DNA from: Prevotellaceae bacterium
GTDB lineage: Bacteria > Bacteroidota > Bacteroidia > Bacteroidales > Bacteroidaceae
Assembly (NCBI GenBank): GCA_022508635.1
Contig: JAFLUV010000142.1
Coordinates: forward strand, 1-6,056
Direction: 5' to 3'
DNA length: 6,056 bases
A model generated the notes under the pieces. That model was not told the DNA's origin. It did no database searches and saw nothing but the letters and a program-made list of their open reading frames with translations. Shown piece by piece: positions 1 to 5,405 of this stretch (the stretch's first letter is position 1; each line of letters starts with the position of its first letter). The translations under genes were made by a program, and so were the position numbers.

Positions 1-45
1 AATCATACTAATAAATAGACAATAGAGTCACAAGTTTTACGTTTT

Positions 46-80
46 TTTGTCGAGGGAATAAAAAGTTTTCATTATTTTTG
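46..80 (+). promoter_or_regulatory. Candidate Bacteroidota-type promoter for vsr
   Basis: TATTTTTG at 73-80 matches the Bacteroidota -7 element TAnnTTTG exactly. A TTTG at 46-49, at the end of a T-run, could be the -33 element. The spacer is 23 bases, slightly longer than the usual 19-21, so the -33 assignment is weaker. Transcription would start near 85-88 and leave a leader of about 85 bases before vsr. The rest of 1-172 is AT-rich with no gene I can support. It contains only a small direct repeat of GCATTC at 150-155 and 160-165 just before the start codon. Confidence 0.5.
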
Positions 81-172
81 CATAAATCTTTCCAACTTGG
101 CATGAAATATGGATGGATTTATAGATAACTTCACTGGAATTAAGTACCTGCATTCGAAAGCATTCAAATGTT

Positions 173-724
173 ATGCCTGATATCTTGACCTCTCAACAGC
201 GCCATGCGAACATGGCTGCCATCCACAGCAGGGATACGAAGCCGGAGATGGTCGTGCGTCGTTATTTATGGGCACATGGTTTCCGCTATCGCCTGAATCA
301 TCCACGATTGCCAGGAAAACCAGATGTTGTGTTGAGAAAATACAAGACTTGCATCTTTGTGAATGGCTGTTTTTGGCATGGGCATCATGTAGCAATATCT
401 CAGATTGATAATGGAGAATTAAATATGGAGAGTTCCGAGTGCTGTAAGATACCCAAAACGAACATAGACTTTTGGAAGGAGAAGATACTGCGGAATAAAG
501 AGCGTGACCAGAGAGTTCAACAACAACTTGCCTCAATGGGCTGGCACTCCATCACTATTTGGGAATGTGATTTGAAACCAGCTAAAAGGAGAAGTACGTT
601 AGAGTCGCTGGCATATACGCTCAACAAGATATTCCTGCAAGACAGGATGCCCAAACGCTACGACATACCTGAAGAATCCTCCCTATTGGTCGCAGAGGAG
701 TTTCATGACAGTCCCTTTCCTTAA
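173..724 (+). CDS. vsr: Very short patch repair (Vsr) endonuclease, T:G mismatch-specific
   Basis: Vsr nicks DNA 5' of the T in T:G mismatches that arise when 5-methylcytosine deaminates, which starts very short patch repair. The 183-residue protein aligns well with E. coli Vsr (about 156 residues). The RDT segment with E25, the LPGKPD segment with the catalytic metal-binding D51, and GCFWHGH at 65-71 are present. The last includes zinc ligand C66, the intercalating F67/W68, the catalytic H69 and zinc ligand H71. PKTNIDFW (94-101) and WEC (130-132, zinc ligand C132) follow. E. coli T63 and H64 are V63 and N64 here. The position of zinc ligand C73 is V73, and about 15 extra residues follow, ending in the pair C90-C91, one of which may replace it. 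A C-terminal tail (about 153-183) has no motif I recognise. The ATG at 173 starts at the same point as the family, since residue numbers 25-71 coincide with E. coli, and no in-frame ATG lies upstream. No cytosine methyltransferase gene is visible beside it. The gene converges on trmN6. The family assignment is secure; activity is inferred. Confidence 0.95.
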   Translation: MPDILTSQQRHANMAAIHSRDTKPEMVVRRYLWAHGFRYRLNHPRLPGKPDVVLRKYKTCIFVNGCFWHGHHVAISQIDNGELNMESSECCKIPKTNIDFWKEKILRNKERDQRVQQQLASMGWHSITIWECDLKPAKRRSTLESLAYTLNKIFLQDRMPKRYDIPEESSLLVAEEFHDSPFP

Positions 725-725
725 T

Positions 726-739
726 GAACAGAACTGTTC
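726..739. terminator. Small inverted repeat between convergent vsr and trmN6, possible weak terminator
   Basis: GAACAG and CTGTTC form a perfect inverted repeat with a two-base centre. In RNA this would be a 5-bp stem with a 4-base loop. It starts one base after the vsr stop codon and is followed by TCGTTT rather than a clean T-run. It lies in the 69-base gap between convergent genes, so it could act in both directions. The stem is short and there is no strong U-tract, so the terminator call is tentative. Confidence 0.3.
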
Positions 740-793
740 TCGTTTAATCACAAGGCAATAATAATCTAATAGCCAATTTGGGATAATAACCGT

Positions 794-1504
794 TCATGAT
801 TTATCAAGATAGAACTCGCTTGTCAACTCACTGTAAGCCGGGCTTCTGCTTCCGTCCGGTGCAACCAGGCACAAAAATGTCTCGACGACAGAGGTTTGTG
901 CCTGAGGAGTGAAGCAAAGCATGACTCTACGCGGCGGCTTATTGCTGACGGTACGGACTTGACAGCGATTCAGTAAGTGTAAACCATTTGCCATGCATAG
1001 ACTAATAAACTGTTGTGAGAGTCCTGCTGGAATAATTACAGAGAATTTTCCGTCGGTGGCAAGCAACAAGCTGACACGGTTTATGAGAAGCGGAAACGGC
1101 AGGACGCTGTTGTTGCGAGCAATGATGCGACTTGCACCTTCTGGCAGCGTGTCCTCAGTAAAAAACGGCGGATTACAGAGTATAGTGTTGTAACGTATAC
1201 TTGGACAATACGTTAGTACATCTTGCAAAACACACGTTACGCGATCAGAAAAAGGGCTTGCGGCAATGTTCTCCTGTGCCTGCAGGACAGCCTTTTCGTC
1301 AACATCAATACCATGTATCACTGCGTGTGGATTCCGTTGGGCTGCCATTAGAGCAATAAGTCCAGAGCCTGTACCGATGTCCAGGATGTAGTCACCTTCC
1401 ACGCAGCCCCAAGCTCCCAGCAACACACCATCCGTACCTACCTTCATTGCACAGCGGTCATGGTGAATACAAAATTGCTTGAAACGGAAAAAATCGTTCG
1501 GCAT
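794..1504 (-). CDS. trmN6: tRNA1(Val) (adenine(37)-N6)-methyltransferase, TrmN6/YfiC family
   Basis: This enzyme transfers a methyl group from S-adenosylmethionine to N6 of A37, next to the anticodon of tRNA1(Val), in the cytoplasm. The 236 residues are close to E. coli YfiC (about 245). The N-terminal signature FKQF...HDRCAMKVGTDGVLLGAW (8-32) is characteristic of the family. Motif I is DIGTGSG (42-48, SAM binding). The acidic D67 in GIDVDE probably contacts the SAM ribose, and D95 in LQDV is the likely adenine-site residue. Motif IV is NPPFF (111-115), the N6-adenine methyltransferase catalytic motif. The C-terminal LTSEFYLDK (227-235) is also typical. The ATG at 1504 lies at the expected distance before the FKQF motif. 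The gene is transcribed away from lon and its leader carries a candidate promoter and a 10-bp tandem repeat. Nothing looks truncated. A related RNA or protein methyltransferase activity is the only realistic alternative. Confidence 0.93.
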   Translation of the reverse strand: MPNDFFRFKQFCIHHDRCAMKVGTDGVLLGAWGCVEGDYILDIGTGSGLIALMAAQRNPHAVIHGIDVDEKAVLQAQENIAASPFSDRVTCVLQDVLTYCPSIRYNTILCNPPFFTEDTLPEGASRIIARNNSVLPFPLLINRVSLLLATDGKFSVIIPAGLSQQFISLCMANGLHLLNRCQVRTVSNKPPRRVMLCFTPQAQTSVVETFLCLVAPDGSRSPAYSELTSEFYLDKS

Positions 1505-1512
1505 AACCTTGC

Positions 1513-1532
1513 TTTTAGAACATTTTAGAACA
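1513..1532. repeat. Perfect 10-bp tandem repeat in the trmN6 leader
   Basis: TTTTAGAACA occurs twice, end to end, at 1513-1522 and 1523-1532. On the trmN6 strand it reads TGTTCTAAAA twice, ending 8 bases before the trmN6 start codon. It therefore lies in the ribosome-loading region of that mRNA. The repeat is plain in the sequence; any role is unknown. Confidence 0.8.
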
Positions 1533-1629
1533 GAGAGTGGTTAGCAGCAAAGCACTACGTCACATTTCATTTTGGACATTCACTCTAAACCATCTTTGAC
1601 TTTCGCCTATTTATTTATACAAATTTCTG

Positions 1630-1660
1630 CAAAATTACATTAAATAATCGTATGTGCACA
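1630..1660 (-). promoter_or_regulatory. Candidate promoter for trmN6 (minus strand)
   Basis: On the minus strand TAATTTTG (1637 down to 1630) matches the Bacteroidota -7 consensus TAnnTTTG. Nineteen bases further upstream is TGTG (1660 down to 1657), a one-mismatch version of the -33 TTTG. Transcription would start near 1623 and give a leader of roughly 120 bases that contains the tandem repeat. The -33 part overlaps the ATGTGCACAT palindrome and abuts the -33 part of the lon promoter. Confidence 0.45.
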
Positions 1661-1661
1661 T
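1652..1661. promoter_or_regulatory. 10-bp perfect palindrome between the divergent promoters
   Basis: ATGTGCACAT reads the same on both strands and lies where the putative -33 elements of trmN6 and lon meet. A second ATGT...ACAT inverted repeat lies downstream of the lon -7 element, at 1705-1716, with the two centres 54 bases apart. The position would suit a protein binding site that acts on both genes. No known regulator motif is recognised, so the operator role is speculative. Confidence 0.3.
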
Positions 1662-1689
1662 TGAATTTGGCTTTTTTTTCGTATTTTTG
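1661..1689 (+). promoter_or_regulatory. Candidate promoter for the lon-tgt-lpt operon
   Basis: TATTTTTG at 1682-1689 is an exact TAnnTTTG -7 element. A partial -33 element, TTG at 1661-1663, lies 18 bases upstream; a full TTTG at 1666-1669 is too close. Transcription would begin near 1694-1697, leaving a leader of about 50 bases before the ATG at 1745. Because the -7 element lies inside the longest open frame, which begins at 1652, it argues against that upstream start for lon. Confidence 0.5.
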
Positions 1690-1700
1690 CTGCCGTTTTC

Positions 1701-1720
1701 GTGCATGTGTGTACATGCGC
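1701..1720 (+). other. Stem-loop in the lon mRNA leader
   Basis: Bases 1701-1708 pair with 1713-1720 around a GTGT loop, giving an 8-bp stem with a single G-U pair. If transcription starts near 1696, this hairpin forms close to the 5' end of the mRNA and about 25 bases before the lon start codon. It could stabilise the 5' end, affect translation, or, as DNA, be half of a regulator site. The pairing is seen directly; the function is unknown. Confidence 0.4.
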
Positions 1721-1744
1721 TATAATTTTTTAGAGAAGAGACCT

Positions 1745-4201
1745 ATGTTTGAAAAACGAAAGACATCCTTTTCCTTTGTGGCTGAAGTGTCGCCAGAAAC
1801 AGAGAAGATGATGCACAGCGAGCATGGTGGCGAGATGCCCGTCATTACGCTCCGCGATAACATTTTTTTCCCTGGAACTGTTTCCCCTATCACTGTCGGT
1901 CGCAAGCATAGCATAAAGACTTTACGCAAAGCTGAGCAGTCCGATGGTATGGTAGCACTGCTCACACAGAAGTCCTCTGATGTGGACAATCCACAAACCG
2001 AAGACCTTTATCCCATTGGTGTTGTTGCCAAGCTCGTACACTCCATGAAGATGCCAGACGGCAGCTACAGCGCACTTTTCCAGGCATATAACCGCATACA
2101 GATACAAGAGTTATGGCAAGAGGGTGGCAGCTACGAAGGTACAGTGCTAAGCATGACCGACGTGAAGCCAAAACGCCTTGAGCAACAGGAATACAAGGCT
2201 ATGCTTGCTATGTTGAAAGAGCGTACCTGTCACCTAATGAACATATTGGATGACTATCCGAACGAGCTCATGCAATATATCAGCAATATGGAGCCAACGA
2301 CATTTATGCTCAATACAATATGCAGCTACCTTCCTCTGTCCATCGAACAAAAGTATGAACTTCTTTCGTGTCCTACGGAACTCGACCGCTTGCAGCAAAC
2401 TATCTTATTTGCCAATAACATCATTGAGCTAATGAAGCTCAAACGCAAGATTGAGAACAAGACCCGTAGTGACTTGGACAAACAGCAACGCGAGTATTTT
2501 CTTCGTCAGCAGGTACAGAACATACAGAGTGAACTGGGTGACAAGGATGAGTTAAGCGTCAGACAAGAAGACGTGGCAAATCTAAAGAATAGGGCTGAGA
2601 AAAAGAAATGGGGGGCACAAACAGCTGAGATATTCAATAAGGAACTGACGAAACTGAATCGCATCAACATTCAATCACCAGACTATAACGTTCAGTTGCA
2701 GTACCTTCAGACTGTGGTTGGACTGCCTTGGAACGAATCTACCCGTGACAATACCAATATCCAGTCCGCCGAAAAAAAACTCAATCGTGACCACTATGGA
2801 ATGGATAAGGTGAAGGAGCGCATTTTGGAGCATCTCGCAGTCCTGAAGATGCGCAAAGACAGACAAAGTCCTATCATCTGCCTGTATGGTCCTCCAGGTG
2901 TAGGCAAGACAAGCCTTGGTCGAAGCATTGCCGAAGCGCTTGGTCGTAAATACGTTCGCGTTAGCTTAGGAGGCGTACACGACGAAAGTGAGATACGTGG
3001 ACATCGGCGCACTTACATCGGCGCTATGCCAGGCCGCATCATTCAAGGCATGCAGCGTGCAGGCAGTTCCAATCCTGTTTTTATCCTTGACGAGATAGAT
3101 AAAGTGGCAATGAATTCTGTACACGGTGACCCATCGTCAGCATTGCTTGAAGTACTTGATCCAGAACAGAACATTGCTTTCCATGACAACTATGTTGATC
3201 TTGATTATGATCTCAGTAAGGTAATGTTTATTGCTACAGCCAATGATACGAGCAATATTCCGCGTGCCCTACTCGACCGTATGGAACTTATTAAGGTTGA
3301 CGGATACATTACGGACGAAAAGATAGAGATTGCCCGTCGACACCTTGTTCCCAAGAATCGCGAAAAGAACGGATTGCAGGATCACTTGGCAATGAAGGTT
3401 GGCAAGCCTGCTTTGGAGTTTATCATTGAACGCTATACTCGCGAGAGTGGTGTGCGAGGTCTGGAGAAACAGATAGACAAGCTATACCGCCGCATTGCAC
3501 TTCGAGTGGCAAAGGGAGAGATGGGAAGCGACCATAGCATCACCAAAGAAGAGGTACAGGAACTACTCGGTAAACCAATCTATAGCCGCGACGCTTATCA
3601 GAATAATGACTATGCTGGTGTCGTCACAGGTCTTGCATGGACAAGTGTTGGCGGCGAGATACTTTTCATAGAGAGTAGTCTGAGTAAAGGAAAGGGTGGT
3701 AAACTGACCCTTACTGGTAACCTTGGCGATATCATGAAAGAGAGCGCAATGCTTGCCCTTGACTATATTCATGCTCATGCGGACAGCATTGGTATTGATA
3801 GTCGCATCTTTGATAACTACAATCTACACATTCATGTTCCAGAAGGTGCAGTACCCAAGGACGGTCCCAGTGCAGGCATTACGATGGTGACCAGCATCAC
3901 CTCTGCTATGACACAGCGAAAAGTGCGCGCAGGGCTGGCGATGACTGGTGAGATAACGCTTCGCGGCAAGGTCTTGCCTGTGGGTGGTATTCGTGAGAAA
4001 ATACTTGCTGCCAAACGCGCTGGCATTAAGGATATCATCCTATGCCAAGAGAATCGTAAAGACATAGAAGAGATTCCTACTAAATACCTCAAGGGACTCT
4101 CTTTCCACTATGTTGCAGACATTCAGGAAGTACTCGATTTTGCTTTGCTCAAAGAGAAAGTAAATAATCCGATAACGTTCACGTATGAGGAGGAGAAGTA
4201 A
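1745..4201 (+). CDS. lon: ATP-dependent protease La (Lon), LonA type
   Basis: Lon is a cytoplasmic, homohexameric AAA+ serine protease that unfolds and degrades damaged or regulatory proteins. Numbering is from the ATG at 1745 (818 residues). The N-terminal substrate-binding domain begins at about MPVITLRDNIFFPG (31-44), and a helical, charged stretch follows (about 225-330). The AAA+ module has Walker A GPPGVGKT (382-389), Walker B FILDEIDK (446-453), sensor 1 FIATAN (495-500), LLDRME with the arginine-finger region (509-514) and sensor 2 in SGVRGLEK. The C-terminal protease domain has catalytic S709 in PKDGPSAG and K752 in GGIREK. All key residues are present. The frame is open from 1652, but the in-frame codons before 1745 overlap the candidate promoter and encode an atypical cysteine- and aromatic-rich stretch, so I chose 1745. 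An ATG at 1715 is a second possibility. tgt follows after 47 bases without a convincing terminator, so the two are probably cotranscribed. Confidence 0.97.
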   Translation: MFEKRKTSFSFVAEVSPETEKMMHSEHGGEMPVITLRDNIFFPGTVSPITVGRKHSIKTLRKAEQSDGMVALLTQKSSDVDNPQTEDLYPIGVVAKLVHSMKMPDGSYSALFQAYNRIQIQELWQEGGSYEGTVLSMTDVKPKRLEQQEYKAMLAMLKERTCHLMNILDDYPNELMQYISNMEPTTFMLNTICSYLPLSIEQKYELLSCPTELDRLQQTILFANNIIELMKLKRKIENKTRSDLDKQQREYFLRQQVQNIQSELGDKDELSVRQEDVANLKNRAEKKKWGAQTAEIFNKELTKLNRINIQSPDYNVQLQYLQTVVGLPWNESTRDNTNIQSAEKKLNRDHYGMDKVKERILEHLAVLKMRKDRQSPIICLYGPPGVGKTSLGRSIAEALGRKYVRVSLGGVHDESEIRGHRRTYIGAMPGRIIQGMQRAGSSNPVFILDEIDKVAMNSVHGDPSSALLEVLDPEQNIAFHDNYVDLDYDLSKVMFIATANDTSNIPRALLDRMELIKVDGYITDEKIEIARRHLVPKNREKNGLQDHLAMKVGKPALEFIIERYTRESGVRGLEKQIDKLYRRIALRVAKGEMGSDHSITKEEVQELLGKPIYSRDAYQNNDYAGVVTGLAWTSVGGEILFIESSLSKGKGGKLTLTGNLGDIMKESAMLALDYIHAHADSIGIDSRIFDNYNLHIHVPEGAVPKDGPSAGITMVTSITSAMTQRKVRAGLAMTGEITLRGKVLPVGGIREKILAAKRAGIKDIILCQENRKDIEEIPTKYLKGLSFHYVADIQEVLDFALLKEKVNNPITFTYEEEK

Positions 4202-4209
4202 AAGTCCCC

Positions 4210-4236
4210 TACCTTCTTTGAAAGAACTAAGAGGTA
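4210..4236 (+). other. Imperfect stem-loop in the lon-tgt gap
   Basis: TACCT (4210-4214) pairs with AGGTA (4232-4236), and CTT (4216-4218) with AAG (4229-4231), leaving T4215 bulged and a 10-base loop. No T-run follows, so it is unlikely to be an intrinsic terminator. It could be an mRNA processing or stability element between two cotranscribed genes, or chance pairing. Confidence 0.2.
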
Positions 4237-4248
4237 TCAAATGACTAA

Positions 4249-5391
4249 ATGGCAAATGTCATGACCTTTCAACTACAGCAAACAGATCCGTACAGCAATG
4301 CACGTGCCGGACTCATCACGACCGACCACGGACAGATAGAGACTCCCATTTTTATGCCTGTCGGTACGGTGGGAAGCGTGAAAGGTGTCACTGTTCGTGA
4401 CCTCAATGAAGATATACATGCCCAAATAATCTTGGGCAATACCTATCATCTCTATCTACGTCCAGGCACAGAGATACTGGAAAAAGCGGGTGGCCTGCAC
4501 CGCTTCAATGGATGGGATCGCCCCATTTTGACTGATAGCGGAGGCTTTCAGGTGTTTTCACTTGCAGGTATCCGCAAGCTGACGGAAGAAGGTTGCACCT
4601 TCCAGAGCCACATTGACGGCAGTAAGCATACTTTCACACCAGAAAAGGTGATGGACATTGAACGTAGTATCGGTGCCGATATTATCATGGCGCTTGACGA
4701 GTGTCCGCCAGGAAATAGCGACTATGAATATGCAAAAAAGAGTTTAGGCCTCACGCACCGATGGCTGGATCGCTGCATCAAACGTCTCAATGAGACGGAA
4801 CCACTTTATGGTTATACTCAAAGTCTTTTTCCTATCGTACAGGGATGTGTCTATCGCGACCTGCGTCAGCAGAGTGCTGAGTTTATAGCTTCTAAGGGAG
4901 CCGATGGCAATGCTATCGGTGGGTTAGCCGTGGGAGAGCCAGCAGAGGTCATGTATGAGATGATTGAAGTGGTCAATGCCATCCTGCCAAAGGACAAACC
5001 CAGATATTTGATGGGAGTTGGTACGCCTGCTAATATTTTGGAGGCTATTGGGGAAGGTGTGGACATGTTTGATTGTGTAATGCCTACCCGCAATGGTCGC
5101 AACGCTATGCTCTTCACCAGCCAAGGTACTATGAATATGCGCAATAAAAAATGGGAAGATGACTTCTCTCCCATTGATCCCGAAGGAACGGCATGGGTAG
5201 ATGGCTTTTACAGTCGTGCCTACTTGCACCACCTCTTTAAGGCTCAAGAACTACTCGCTTTGCAAATAGGCAGTATCCATAATTTGGCTTTCTATCTTTG
5301 GCTCGTTGGCGAAGCACGGAAACATATTGTTACAGGCGACTTTACAACCTGGAAGAACATTATGATTCAGAAAGTAACGCAAAGATTGTAA
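4249..5391 (+). CDS. tgt: tRNA-guanine(34) transglycosylase (Tgt)
   Basis: Tgt swaps guanine at tRNA wobble position 34 for preQ1 on the way to queuosine, in tRNAs with GUN anticodons. The 380-residue TIM-barrel protein keeps the catalytic set: D96 in TDSGGFQVFS, D150 in MALDECPP, Q198 in VQGC, GGLAVGE (224-230), and the nucleophile D275 in MFDCVMPTRNGR. The GGLAVGE loop with V228 is the bacterial, preQ1-type form rather than the eukaryotic queuine type. Unusually, the C-x-C-x2-C zinc site is absent. Ungapped alignment with Zymomonas Tgt from memory puts G313, A315 and D318 at the three cysteines, while the fourth ligand, H344 in SIHNLAFY, remains. Flanking SRAYLHHLF is intact, so this is not a frameshift. 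The ATG at 4261 (376 residues) may be the real start, because the family usually begins just before the FxL segment. It follows lon by 47 bases and precedes the permease gene by 14, suggesting cotranscription. Confidence 0.95.
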   Translation: MANVMTFQLQQTDPYSNARAGLITTDHGQIETPIFMPVGTVGSVKGVTVRDLNEDIHAQIILGNTYHLYLRPGTEILEKAGGLHRFNGWDRPILTDSGGFQVFSLAGIRKLTEEGCTFQSHIDGSKHTFTPEKVMDIERSIGADIIMALDECPPGNSDYEYAKKSLGLTHRWLDRCIKRLNETEPLYGYTQSLFPIVQGCVYRDLRQQSAEFIASKGADGNAIGGLAVGEPAEVMYEMIEVVNAILPKDKPRYLMGVGTPANILEAIGEGVDMFDCVMPTRNGRNAMLFTSQGTMNMRNKKWEDDFSPIDPEGTAWVDGFYSRAYLHHLFKAQELLALQIGSIHNLAFYLWLVGEARKHIVTGDFTTWKNIMIQKVTQRL

Positions 5392-5405
5392 ACAACCTGT
5401 ATGAG

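Noticed and set aside
171..536. A 121-residue open frame on the minus strand inside vsr
   Set aside because: It lies antisense to a clearly recognised gene, shows no family features, and its open state is explained by the vsr codon pattern.
726..739. A LexA-type SOS box after vsr
   Set aside because: The Gram-positive box needs GAAC-N4-GTTC; here the spacing is six bases, and the site lies downstream of the gene rather than at a promoter.
993..1193. A 66-residue plus-strand open frame antisense to trmN6
   Set aside because: It is entirely within the conserved methyltransferase coding region on the other strand and has no recognisable motif.
1721..1733. TATAAT followed by T-run as a sigma70-type -10 element for lon
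   Set aside because: Bacteroidota use TAnnTTTG rather than TATAAT, no matching upstream element lies at the right distance, and an exact TAnnTTTG exists at 1682-1689.
4214..4226. TTCTTTGAAAGAA palindrome after lon as a terminator
   Set aside because: The centre is one base, so no stable RNA hairpin forms with these arms, and no T-run follows.
1720..4255. Several minus-strand open frames of 60-90 residues across lon, and one plus-strand frame at 2250-2432
   Set aside because: All overlap an intact, full-length Lon coding sequence and read as out-of-frame translations without domain features.
4866..5247. Two overlapping minus-strand frames of about 100 residues inside tgt
   Set aside because: They overlap each other and a conserved gene; neither has a recognisable domain.
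4249..5391. Tgt as a DpdA-like DNA 7-deazaguanine transglycosylase, given a nearby DNA repair gene
   Set aside because: The length, the standard GGLAVGE loop and overall match are those of ordinary bacterial tRNA-guanine transglycosylase, and its neighbours are housekeeping genes rather than a DNA-modification cluster.
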